NCBI GenBank assembly: GCA_004552965.1
Contig: SFMU01000012.1
Coordinates: forward strand, 1 to 42,827
Source: Bacteroidales bacterium
Lineage (GTDB): Bacteria > Bacteroidota > Bacteroidia > Bacteroidales > UBA932
Length of the DNA stretch: 42,827 nucleotides
Direction: 5' to 3'
Shown here: piece after piece, positions 22,958 to 30,995 of the stretch
How the letters are laid out: each line of letters starts with the position of its first letter
Position numbering within the stretch: the first letter of the stretch is position 1
Translations under genes and position numbers: made by a program
The notes under the pieces: generated by a model
Database searches by the model: none
The model's input: only the letters and a program-made list of their open reading frames with translations
What the model was told of the DNA's origin: nothing

Positions 22958-25825
22958 CTACTCTCCCCAAAGGGCATCGACGGTCTGAATCTGGGAAGGA
23001 TATCCGTCGGCTTTCCATTTCAGGGTCGCGGAAGTCGACTGACCCGAGTAGTAGAATGTGCCGGACCTGGATGCGTACACAGAGAAAGGCTGTCCTCTGT
23101 GATACATATACACTCCACCGACATAGACAGAGAAACCATCATAAAGGTTCTTGATGTTGAATGGCTTGTCGTATTCGGTTTTCACAGAATTGCTTATCTT
23201 CACGCCTGAGAGCACTCCGCTAATCATGAAAGAGGAATATTCGCCCGCAAGCTCTGCCTCCCCGGAGGAGATGAGTGCGTCCAACGATGAGTATTCCTTG
23301 AACGCATAGACTTCTGAAACGGAAGCATTCCCCAAGCCGGATCCGGATTCGGTGAAGGTCCTGTTGGAATAGACGTGTCCGAAAGTGGACATGTCGAACT
23401 TCCCATAGAAATTGGTTTCACCTATCTTCGCACGGTATCTGGTCCAATGCAGGACTCTTGGATTGTCAGCATCGGTGTCCTCGGTGAAAGTCGAAGTTAC
23501 ATCCAGGTCACCCATACGGCATATTTCCGGAATCACGGCCACTTTCGAATCAGTGTCGAATGAACAGACCCGCATTCCATAGTCTGCAGACAGTTCGACG
23601 ACCTCCTTGCTATCTTTGTACAGCGGAGCAGAATGCAGCGGAAGCACTGAAGGATTGGAATGCTTGTCCGAGGCAGCATCGCCGAGTGACACAACTGAAT
23701 ATAATGGACGCCTCAGGTACTCTCCAATCGCCTGACCATCGTCCGAGACCGGGCGTACCGAAATCAACCTGTCTATTTCAAGCCCATCCACAAATGAATA
23801 TGTCAACGGAGAAACTGAGCCATAGTCCGAAAAGTCCTCCGTGTGACAGACAGCTGTCGCCACTTTTTCAATAGCCTTTGAATATGACGGCAGCAGAGCC
23901 TGGGCGGACAGCAGGTCATAGTCGCTCATCACATATTCGTACCTCTTCCCATCAGGCCATGGAGAAGATACGCCCTCTCTGATTCTGAAACCTTTGAAGG
24001 AGAGCCTGGCCTTGTCGCCATATTCGAGAGTCGGAGCATCCATCGTACAACTGACAGTGACCTTGTACGGCAGGATGGTGTTTTCCAACCGGTCACTTTC
24101 GGATATGGTCTTTTCGCCGAAGGTGATGGATCTTACAGTCAGGCCGATGCCGTCTGCAGGAGAACCTTCCGTCCAGTCAGGAAGAGCATTCCTGTCAAGG
24201 CTTATGCAGGCATCCTGATCCGAATTCCAGGAATAGGTCTTGCCGTCACCGTCTTCAAGTTCGACCGTGGCATCCGGAATGAGGACAGGTCCGGGGCCGA
24301 AGACCACATAGGATACTCCCCCGGTGTACGGATTGACATATTCATAAGTACTGTCGGCAAGGTCCAGGAGAGCCCTGACAGGCTTGACTGAGTATTTCTG
24401 CGGATCGATGTCGTCCACATAGACGATCACGGAGTCAATCCTTGTGACTATTATGGTCTGTCCTTCCGAGCCATCCTTGCCTTTGAGATATAACCAGAAA
24501 TCATTCTCGGAGACAGCGAATGCAGGCCAATTCGGGTAGAGTTCGATGTCATAGACGCCATTGCCCGGATTTGGAAGGCCGGTTTCTGAAAGCACCATGG
24601 ATTTCCAAAGTTCGTAGGCCGACATTCCGTCTGTTCCGTCCTGACCATCAGCGCCATCCTGACCATCCGCACCATCCTGGCCGTCAGCGCCGTCTTTACC
24701 ATCAGCTCCATCCTGGCCGTCAGCGCCGGCAACTCCCCTGAGGTATTCCCAGAAATCAGCCACAGATGTCTTGGTTCTGTCCCAAAGGGTTCCCGGGAAA
24801 TGAGGATTCTCCAGACCTTCCTCTGAAGTCACATCCTTCACCCAAAGGTCATAGGCACTGCTCCCGTCGGCGCCGTCTTTTCCATCCGCGCCGTCTTTTC
24901 CATCCGCGCCGTCTTTTCCGTCCTCGCCGGTGGCAGGTATTCCGGTGTCGACATCACCTATCTGCCAGTTACCTTTATCATTGACGAAAGGAGTATTGCC
25001 GTCAGAACCGCTGTCACCCTTGTCGCCTTTGTCACCTTTGTCACCCTGGTCGCCTTTATCGCCCTTGTCACCTTTATCGCCCTGGTCACCTTTGTCGCCC
25101 TGGTCACCTTTGTCGCCCTGGTCACCTTTGTCGCCTTTATCGCCCTGGTCACCCTTTTCTCCCTGGGCTCCGGTCAGGAATATGAAGAAATCCTGCAGAG
25201 TGATATCCGACTCTGAGTAGACCCTTCCAGAGGCATCGGTAAGAGGTTCTCCATTTCTGGCAGACTCGATAACCAGCGCAACCCAGGACTCATAGGCAGA
25301 AAGGCCGTCCTTGCCGTCGGCTCCGTCCTTGCCGTCTTCACCTCGGGCAGGGACTTCTGTGTCCGTGTCGCCGATGAACCAGTTGCCATTGTCCCCAATG
25401 TAGGGAATGAGTCCATCAGCCCCGTCCGATCCGGTAATGAACCAGAAGAAATCGGCCGGAGAAGTCTTCTGCGGGTCCCACTGCTGGGAGGGATCATGAG
25501 GATCGGGCACTCCGGAAGAGACATATTCAACCCACAGTTCATAGGCTGATTTGCCGTCGGCACCGTCCTTGCCATCGCGACCCTTCAGATAGATGAAGAA
25601 ATCGGCCAGTTCGGTCCCTCCGTTCCAATCCTTGATTTCTCCCTCCTTCACAGCCTTCACCCAAAGATCATAGGCGGAAAGCCCATCTGCGCCATCCTTG
25701 CCAGGGGCGCCCTGCTCTCCTTTGGGACCGATGGGCATAGTGATTTCAAGGGAATTGCATCCCGTGAAGGTTGCCAGGCCCAAAAGAAGAGCCACCAACC
25801 AGGTTTCGAATATTTTTCGTGTCAT
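22958..25825 (-). CDS. Large collagen-like lipoprotein with five SAYxLW...DFFxYLxG modules
   Basis: 955 residues from MTRKIFETWL with lipobox TFTGC (Cys23). A start at 25855, overlapping the OmpA gene stop by 8 bp (ATGATTGA), would add ten residues and is also plausible. Residues 33-455 alternate collagen-like G-x-y runs with a helical module at about 50-82, 93-133, 176-219, 323-364 and 402-449 (SAYDLWVK...ADFFIYLKG). Two GNWxIGDxDTxxPAxGEDG linkers lie at ~147 and ~285. The long run at ~222-275 is GDKGDQG type; the others are GKDGADG or GQDGADG type. The C-terminal 500 residues are not recognised and are beta-rich in appearance. Last gene of a three-gene operon with OmpA and DUF4493 proteins. 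Probably a surface fibre or adhesin; function unknown. Confidence 0.78.
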   Translation of the reverse strand: MTRKIFETWLVALLLGLATFTGCNSLEITMPIGPKGEQGAPGKDGADGLSAYDLWVKAVKEGEIKDWNGGTELADFFIYLKGRDGKDGADGKSAYELWVEYVSSGVPDPHDPSQQWDPQKTSPADFFWFITGSDGADGLIPYIGDNGNWFIGDTDTEVPARGEDGKDGADGKDGLSAYESWVALVIESARNGEPLTDASGRVYSESDITLQDFFIFLTGAQGEKGDQGDKGDKGDQGDKGDQGDKGDQGDKGDKGDKGDQGDKGDKGDKGDSGSDGNTPFVNDKGNWQIGDVDTGIPATGEDGKDGADGKDGADGKDGADGSSAYDLWVKDVTSEEGLENPHFPGTLWDRTKTSVADFWEYLRGVAGADGQDGADGKDGADGQDGADGQDGADGQDGTDGMSAYELWKSMVLSETGLPNPGNGVYDIELYPNWPAFAVSENDFWLYLKGKDGSEGQTIIVTRIDSVIVYVDDIDPQKYSVKPVRALLDLADSTYEYVNPYTGGVSYVVFGPGPVLIPDATVELEDGDGKTYSWNSDQDACISLDRNALPDWTEGSPADGIGLTVRSITFGEKTISESDRLENTILPYKVTVSCTMDAPTLEYGDKARLSFKGFRIREGVSSPWPDGKRYEYVMSDYDLLSAQALLPSYSKAIEKVATAVCHTEDFSDYGSVSPLTYSFVDGLEIDRLISVRPVSDDGQAIGEYLRRPLYSVVSLGDAASDKHSNPSVLPLHSAPLYKDSKEVVELSADYGMRVCSFDTDSKVAVIPEICRMGDLDVTSTFTEDTDADNPRVLHWTRYRAKIGETNFYGKFDMSTFGHVYSNRTFTESGSGLGNASVSEVYAFKEYSSLDALISSGEAELAGEYSSFMISGVLSGVKISNSVKTEYDKPFNIKNLYDGFSVYVGGVYMYHRGQPFSVYASRSGTFYYSGQSTSATLKWKADGYPSQIQTVDALWGE
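24624..24732 (-). repeat. GQDGADG-encoding tandem repeat
   Basis: About six 18-bp units (consensus on + CCATCCTGACCATCAGCG) encode DGQDGA repeats in the collagen-like lipoprotein. Third positions vary, so the tract has been kept for protein sequence. Confidence 0.75.
24868..24930 (-). repeat. GKDGAD 18-bp tandem repeat
   Basis: Three nearly identical 18-bp units (CGCCGTCTTTTCCATCCG on +) in a row, encoding GKDGAD three times. The DNA identity suggests recent duplication or slippage. Confidence 0.8.
25002..25172 (-). repeat. GDKGDQG-encoding 9-bp tandem repeat
   Basis: About sixteen 9-bp units built from two alternating versions on + (GTCACCTTT and GTCGCCCTG types) encode (G-D-K/Q) triplets. 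The copies are close to identical and always in frame, so unit number can change without breaking the gene. Confidence 0.85.
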
Positions 25826-25847
25826 AAGTTTGAAGGTTACTTTGTTT

Positions 25848-27074
25848 TCAATCATTCATTATCAGGTACTTCCATAAAAGATCATCGGAGATTCTCTCTA
25901 TCACGACCTTGCGGTCTCCCTTGCGGACATCATCCGACTCCGATTCCGGAACCACGGCCATCCTCTTGCCGAAGCCTCGGCTGCAAAGCATTCCGGAGGA
26001 GACTCCCCTCTCTGTCAGAGCCTCAAGCACAGCCTTCGCCCGTCTTGACGAAAGATCGTCATTGTATTCTTCCGTGCCTTTCGCATCAGTGTACCCGGCA
26101 ACGAGGAAGTGCTGGTCCGGGCATTCCATCAATGTCCTTGCGACCTGGTCGAGAGCCGGATATGACTCTTCCGAGATGACGGAACTGTCAAACTCGAAAG
26201 TGACGGATTCCAGAAGCTCGTTCATTATGACCGTCAGCGGGACTTCCCTCTCGATGACTTTCTCGACGGGTACTTCCTTCTCCACAACCTTTTCAACGAC
26301 CTTCTCAACGACTTTTGGAGAAAACCGGCCGGAATAGAGATCATCATATTCACTCAGATGGGCGCCGACATATTCATCGGCCTCCGCTTTCCGCCTGCTG
26401 TTTCCGCCGAGGGAAAGGACCACTCCGGCGCTGAGGCGCGCGAAATTCTGTCCCTTGCCCAAAAGCGGAGTATGGTAGTCACCCTGAAGTCTGATTCCGA
26501 CCCTGTCGCCCATCCAGCAGATCACGCCGAGACCGGCGCTGACAGGAAGGAATGAGTCATCTGCCACGGTCATGCCCTTGTTCCAGGCATCTTCGGCCGT
26601 CCATATTCCTTCACCAGTCGGATCATTGTCGAAATGTCCGAAATATCTGGTAGGAAAGTTTTTACGATAATACGATGCTCCAACTCTCAGATAGGGTTGG
26701 ATCCACCTGCTGCGGACGAAAGGACGGAACTGGATGCCGGGCCCGGCAAGAATCGAGCATCCCTGTTTCGGAATATCCCCGGAGAGGTAACGGGCGAAGC
26801 CTGCCATAGCCTGCAGGTCAAGATAAAGCCAGCTGTTCAACCTCCTCGAGGCATAAAGTTCAAGACCGCCGTGTACGAGTTTCTGATCCACGGAAAAAAT
26901 GTAGTCCCCACCGGCGCTCTGGCGGAAATCATGCACAGAGACCCTGGTCATGTTCATCAGGGCTCCACCGGTTCCGAATTCCCACTCGCCCGCCTTCTGG
27001 GCAAGAGCGTTCAGCGATCCTGCGGAACACATGATCAGAACCGCAAAGAATACTTTGATTTTCAATGAGTCCAT
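25848..27074 (-). CDS. OmpA-family outer-membrane protein
   Basis: 408 residues. Signal peptide MDSLKIKVFFAVLIMCSAGSLNALA; N-terminal beta-barrel (about 30-225) with alternating aromatic strands and VVLSLGG at its end. A repetitive Val/Glu/Lys linker follows (VVEKVVEKVVEKEVPVEKVI, about 250-275), then a C-terminal OmpA domain (about 290-400) with VTFEFDSSVISEE and GYTDAKGTEEYNDDLSSRRA. The Asp of GYTD and the Arg of SRRA are the usual peptidoglycan-binding residues. It should tie the outer membrane to the cell wall. Middle gene of an operon: 6 bp after the DUF4493 lipoprotein gene, its stop overlapping a possible start of the collagen-like gene. It may anchor or stabilise the neighbouring surface proteins (inference). 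Confidence 0.88.
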   Translation of the reverse strand: MDSLKIKVFFAVLIMCSAGSLNALAQKAGEWEFGTGGALMNMTRVSVHDFRQSAGGDYIFSVDQKLVHGGLELYASRRLNSWLYLDLQAMAGFARYLSGDIPKQGCSILAGPGIQFRPFVRSRWIQPYLRVGASYYRKNFPTRYFGHFDNDPTGEGIWTAEDAWNKGMTVADDSFLPVSAGLGVICWMGDRVGIRLQGDYHTPLLGKGQNFARLSAGVVLSLGGNSRRKAEADEYVGAHLSEYDDLYSGRFSPKVVEKVVEKVVEKEVPVEKVIEREVPLTVIMNELLESVTFEFDSSVISEESYPALDQVARTLMECPDQHFLVAGYTDAKGTEEYNDDLSSRRAKAVLEALTERGVSSGMLCSRGFGKRMAVVPESESDDVRKGDRKVVIERISDDLLWKYLIMND

Positions 27075-27080
27075 AAGTCA

Positions 27081-28169
27081 TCAGAATGAATATTCAGAAA
27101 TGTTCTGGATGCCCGGAATGCCGTAATAGGCGCTCACCAGGTCACCTTTCAGATAGACTTTCCTGCCCAGCAGAGAGGGGTTGTCAACAAGATTGAGAGC
27201 ATTTCTTATCTCTCCGGAGACAAGCTTGACGCTCAGGCACGAACTTTTGTCCGAGACCGAAGACCGGCTGGCTATCGCAATGTTGGTAGCTGAAGTGAAA
27301 GGTGGTTCGAAAGAGATACCTGTCTTCGAAGAGGTCATATCTCCTCCCACAATGTAGCCGCACACCCAGACATCCTTCGCATCGATGTTCTCCTTCGCCT
27401 GGCTGACGCTGAAGGCGGTTTCCATGGTCGAACCAGGTGCCGCACCGCTGCCGGAACCTATCGTGTAGGAATCCTCATACCAGACTCTGGCCGTGTCGAC
27501 ACTGATCGAGAAGACATGGGATTCCGGACTGTCTTCCGCAGGGCAGGAAACACCGAGTGTCAAAATCTCACAAGCTTCCAGATACCTGGTTGTCAACTTC
27601 TTCACAGATGAACCGTCATTTAGGGAAATGGATATGTTCCCGGGCTGGAAATATCCTGTCCTGTTCTCGGATGATGAATATTTCAGCGAGGAGCCCGAGC
27701 TTTCCGCCAGAAGATAACCGGAAGGATACCTTTCCCTGAACTCCCCGGTGACCCTCAGCCTCAGACCGGAATTGAGCTGGGTACAATGCAAGTTGACCTT
27801 GGTGGCCATCCCGGACTGGACGACCACGACCTGTTCATCACCGAATTGAGGGGCGGAAAAAGCCGGAGCGGAGAATTCCCTGGAGATGACCTTGACGGTG
27901 TAGGTTCCGCTCTCCAGTGCCATCGATTCCGGTGAATCGCCGTACAGCCCTTCATAAAGAGTCGTTCCGGAACTGTTTCGGATCTTCAGGATAAACGAAT
28001 CAGTGTCGGGAATTTCAGAGATGGATCTTGCCGCGAGCTGCTCGGCAAAGTTCCATGACAGATAACCGGGAGATTCGGCATCAGGCAACCTGTTGCATGA
28101 ACTTGAGCAGGCAAAACAGATGACGCTGCCTGCAATGAGCCCTGTCAGGGCTTTGGTTGAATTTTTCAT
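27081..28169 (-). CDS. DUF4493/DUF6359-type lipoprotein
   Basis: 362 residues from MKNSTKALTGLIAGSVICFAC; the in-frame ATG at 28217 adds a hydrophilic leader that would bury the signal peptide and overlaps the promoter-like element, so it is rejected. A Cys-rich end to the signal peptide (FACSSSCN) gives the lipid anchor. The N-terminal part (about 35-140) fits DUF4493 (SFILKIRNSSGTTLYEG, LESGTYTVKVIS). The last ~110 residues (KENIDAKDVWVCGYIVGGD, NPSLLGRKVYLKGDLVSAYYG, PGIQNISEYSF) resemble the OB-fold-like DUF6359. Both are Bacteroidota surface-protein domains without known function. First gene of the operon with OmpA and collagen-like genes. Confidence 0.72.
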   Translation of the reverse strand: MKNSTKALTGLIAGSVICFACSSSCNRLPDAESPGYLSWNFAEQLAARSISEIPDTDSFILKIRNSSGTTLYEGLYGDSPESMALESGTYTVKVISREFSAPAFSAPQFGDEQVVVVQSGMATKVNLHCTQLNSGLRLRVTGEFRERYPSGYLLAESSGSSLKYSSSENRTGYFQPGNISISLNDGSSVKKLTTRYLEACEILTLGVSCPAEDSPESHVFSISVDTARVWYEDSYTIGSGSGAAPGSTMETAFSVSQAKENIDAKDVWVCGYIVGGDMTSSKTGISFEPPFTSATNIAIASRSSVSDKSSCLSVKLVSGEIRNALNLVDNPSLLGRKVYLKGDLVSAYYGIPGIQNISEYSF

Positions 28170-28214
28170 AGTCTGTTGCGTTATGTTTCCATCCGCACCG
28201 TTGCGGACCGGGAG

Positions 28215-28222
28215 CAAAAATA
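28215..28222 (-). promoter_or_regulatory. -7-like element of the DUF4493-OmpA-collagen operon
   Basis: Reads TATTTTTG on the minus strand, matching TAnnTTTG, 46 bp before the chosen ATG. The nearest upstream TTTG (28249-28252 on the complement) is 26 bp away, longer than the 19-20 bp seen at other promoters here. Confidence 0.4.
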
Positions 28223-28280
28223 GAACAGGCTATGGAAAATAGTCAGAGCAAAAACGAATGATTTACGTTCTTTATGAAAA

Positions 28281-28308
28281 TATATTCATTTCTTTATGAA
28301 TGAATATA
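28281..28308. promoter_or_regulatory. AT-rich perfect palindrome upstream of the surface-protein operon
   Basis: TATATTCATT (28281-28290) and AATGAATATA (28299-28308): a perfect 10-bp inverted repeat with an 8-nt centre, ~60 bp upstream of the -7 candidate. Could be an operator. Each arm contains ATATTCA, the core of the dispersed octamer. Confidence 0.5.
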
Positions 28309-28320
28309 AAAATTCACGAG

Positions 28321-28343
28321 GCAATCGCACTCACTGCGATCGC
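28321..28343 (-). terminator. Hairpin downstream of uvrD, possible terminator
   Basis: GCAATCGCA (28321-28329) and TGCGATCGC (28335-28343). As minus-strand RNA all nine positions pair, one as G-U, with a 5-nt loop. A short U run (28308-28312) follows only after a gap of ~8 nt, so termination is likely but not canonical. No gene is seen in 28170-28409. Confidence 0.5.
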
Positions 28344-28409
28344 CCCGCTACTTAACCTAAACTTAAACTATGAAAAACTTCGTTTCAAATATAGTGATTG
28401 TTTTGGAAA

Positions 28410-30896
28410 TTACAATAGCGGAAGACGAATTTTTGCGAATCTCAGCAAAAGAAGCTTTTCACCGTAATTGTCAAAAACGATTTTTGCCTTCCGGTTCTCG
28501 CCACTTCCTGAAATTTCTGTCACGGTACCGAGACCGAAACGGTTGTGCTCCACTCTCATCCCGACTTTGATGCTCTCCTGAGGCATAGGTGTGAACTGCT
28601 CATCCGGAATCTTCGGAGGAAGAGGACGGTTGCGGATCTGGTCCTTGGAGGAGATGCTTCCAGAGTATGGTGCAGGGCCACTGGAAACCGGCCTCGCGCC
28701 TGAAGATGAGCCCGATACACCGGAATTGCGACCGGCACCGCCGGAAGAGGAGCGGGAACCCGGATACGAAGGATTGCGGACACTTCTCGCAGGGCCGGAG
28801 GAAGAGTATGCGTATCTGGAGCCAAAACCTCTGAAAGATCCGAATCCCGAATCTTCAGATGTTTCGAAATCGCTTTCATCCAATGGATTGACAAGGTAGA
28901 TCGGGTCGATCTCCTTGAGGAAGCGGCTAGGCGGGTTGTTTTCATGCTTGCCGTTGCGCATCCTTGTCTGGGCGAACGAGATGTAAAGATTCTTCTTTGC
29001 CCTGGTCATCGCCACGTAGAAAAGACGCCTCTCCTCCTCCACTTCATTGCTTGTCGAAAGCATCGAGAGGTTGGGAAAAAGGTTTTCCTCCATTCCTGTC
29101 ACGAAAACATATGGGAACTCCAGACCTTTGGACGAATGGATTGTCATCAGGGCTATCCTGTTGGAGGAATCCTCATCGTCGGTGATGTCTGAATTGGAAA
29201 TCAGTGACACATTCTCGAGGAACTCGCCCAGTGTCACAACCGGCACGCCAGCCCCAGCCTCATCCTGCCCTGCCTCGGCTTCATATTCACTCTTCCGCTC
29301 CTCCACGAATCTGGTCACGCTGTTGACAAGCTCTTCGACATTGGAGGCCTTGGACTGCGACTCTATCGAAGAATCGCTTTTCAAGGTGGAATACAGCCTG
29401 CTTTCTTCGGATATGCTGAGAGCGAGAGTGTCCGCATCTTCAGTTTCAACCCTTGAAGCCAGCCCGCTTATCATCTCGCAGAAACCCCTGATCCGCGCCA
29501 CAGAAGCCGCCTTGAGGCCGAATTCGGCGAATCTTTCCGAATATGCCGCCTTGAAGAGGGAGAGTCCCAGGACATTGGCCATAGACCCCAACGCGGCCAT
29601 CGAAGTTTCACCTATTCCGCGCGAAGGAGTGTTGACCGCCCGCTTGAAGGACTCGTCATCATTGACGTTCACCACCAGTTTCAGGTAGGCCATCATGTCC
29701 TTGACCTCCGCCCTTTCGAAGAAGGATCTTCCGGAATATACCATATAGGGAAGGTTGTTTCTCCTGAGTGCCTCCTCAAGTGCATTGGACTGGGAATTGG
29801 TCCTGTAGAGCAAGGCGAAATCCTCATACTTCGCGTGGTCGGTCTGGATCCTGCGCATGATCTCGGAAACGACCCTCCTGCCTTCTTCCTGCTCGTTGAA
29901 GCTCTTCAGCAGAAGCAGTCTGTCTCCTTCCTCCCCGGCAGAGACGCAGGTCTTTGGAATACGGTTCGTGTTCTTGGCAATCAGCGAGTTGGCTGCATTG
30001 ACGATGTTTCCTGTCGAACGGTAGTTTGTCTCCAGGCGGAAGAGCTTGCAATCAGGGTAGTCTTTCTTGAAATTGAGGATGTTCTCGATCTTGGCTCCTC
30101 TGAATGAATATATCGACTGCGAGTCGTCTCCCACCACGCAGATGTTCCTGTGCCTCTCACCCAACTTCTTGAGGATCAGGTACTGGGCAAAATTCGTATC
30201 CTGATATTCATCGACCATGAGGTAGTCGAACCGCGAAGCTATTTCCTCTTTCGCCTCGGGGAAGTCGCGCAGGAGGATATTCATGTTCAGAAGAATGTCG
30301 TCGAAGTCCATCACGCCCGCCGCACGGCATTTCCTGGCGTAGAGGGAATACACGTCGCAGGTATTCGGCATCCTGGTCTTCCTGTCGGATTCCACAAGTT
30401 TCGGATTGTTCCTGTAGGCCTCCGCTGTCACGAGATTGTTCTTTGCGAGGGATATCCTTGTCTGGATCGTCTTCGGCTTGTAGACCTTGTCATCAAGCTT
30501 GAGCTCCTTCAGACAGGCCTTGATGGCGCTGAGAGAGTCGCCCGAGTCGTAGATTGTGAACTGCGGAGGATAGCCGAGCTTTTCGGCATAGTCGCGCAGG
30601 AATCTTATGAATATCGAGTGGAAGGTCCCCATCACTATGCGCCTTGCCTTGAGGCCGCCTACCATGAGGGAGATTCTTTCCTTCATCTCCGATGCTGCTT
30701 TCTTGGTGAATGTCAATGCCATCACCCTGGAAGGGTCCACCCCTTTCTCCAGAATCCAGGCAATCCTGCCGGTAAGGACTCTGGTCTTTCCTGAACCCGC
30801 ACCCGCTACGATGAGCACAGGTCCTTCGGTACATTCGACGGCCTTTCTCTGCTCATTGTTCAACCCTTCTGAAACGGTACTGAAATTGTTTTCCAT
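28410..30896 (-). CDS. pcrA: UvrD/PcrA-type ATP-dependent DNA helicase
   Basis: 828 residues from MENNFSTVSEGLNNEQRKAV; the ATG at 30929 adds 11 residues outside the family start and is less likely. SF1A helicase motifs: Q motif (LNNEQRKAV), Walker A AGAGSGKT at 31-38, Walker B MVDEYQDTN, GDDSQSIYSFRGA (III), LETNYRS (IV), MTIHSSKGLEFPYVF (V), VAMTRAKKNLYIS (VI). A Gly/Ser-rich linker (about 690-760) precedes a C-terminal PcrA-type Tudor-like domain (VGMRVEHNRFGLGTV). It unwinds DNA 3'-5' in repair and removes RecA or stalled polymerase. Length is typical. Divergent from nqrA across a 99-bp gap. Confidence 0.95.
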   Translation of the reverse strand: MENNFSTVSEGLNNEQRKAVECTEGPVLIVAGAGSGKTRVLTGRIAWILEKGVDPSRVMALTFTKKAASEMKERISLMVGGLKARRIVMGTFHSIFIRFLRDYAEKLGYPPQFTIYDSGDSLSAIKACLKELKLDDKVYKPKTIQTRISLAKNNLVTAEAYRNNPKLVESDRKTRMPNTCDVYSLYARKCRAAGVMDFDDILLNMNILLRDFPEAKEEIASRFDYLMVDEYQDTNFAQYLILKKLGERHRNICVVGDDSQSIYSFRGAKIENILNFKKDYPDCKLFRLETNYRSTGNIVNAANSLIAKNTNRIPKTCVSAGEEGDRLLLLKSFNEQEEGRRVVSEIMRRIQTDHAKYEDFALLYRTNSQSNALEEALRRNNLPYMVYSGRSFFERAEVKDMMAYLKLVVNVNDDESFKRAVNTPSRGIGETSMAALGSMANVLGLSLFKAAYSERFAEFGLKAASVARIRGFCEMISGLASRVETEDADTLALSISEESRLYSTLKSDSSIESQSKASNVEELVNSVTRFVEERKSEYEAEAGQDEAGAGVPVVTLGEFLENVSLISNSDITDDEDSSNRIALMTIHSSKGLEFPYVFVTGMEENLFPNLSMLSTSNEVEEERRLFYVAMTRAKKNLYISFAQTRMRNGKHENNPPSRFLKEIDPIYLVNPLDESDFETSEDSGFGSFRGFGSRYAYSSSGPARSVRNPSYPGSRSSSGGAGRNSGVSGSSSGARPVSSGPAPYSGSISSKDQIRNRPLPPKIPDEQFTPMPQESIKVGMRVEHNRFGLGTVTEISGSGENRKAKIVFDNYGEKLLLLRFAKIRLPLL

Positions 30897-30948
30897 AACG
30901 AACGCGAAATTACAGTTTTTTTTCAACAAAAAATAAATAAGAAATGAG

Positions 30949-30956
30949 TATCTTTG
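30949..30956 (+). promoter_or_regulatory. -7 element of the nqr operon promoter
   Basis: TATCTTTG matches TAnnTTTG, 39 bp before the nqrA ATG, in the 99-bp divergent gap with uvrD. A T-rich stretch (30916-30923) lies upstream but no exact TTTG is at the usual distance. Confidence 0.5.
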
Positions 30957-30995
30957 TAGTCTTGATACTGACTATTACTATCAATTCACAAAATA

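Noticed and set aside
25002..25172. CRISPR-like array of short regular repeats
   Set aside because: Units are 9 bp, contiguous, without spacers, and keep a G-x-y reading frame in a signal-peptide-bearing gene; no cas genes are near.
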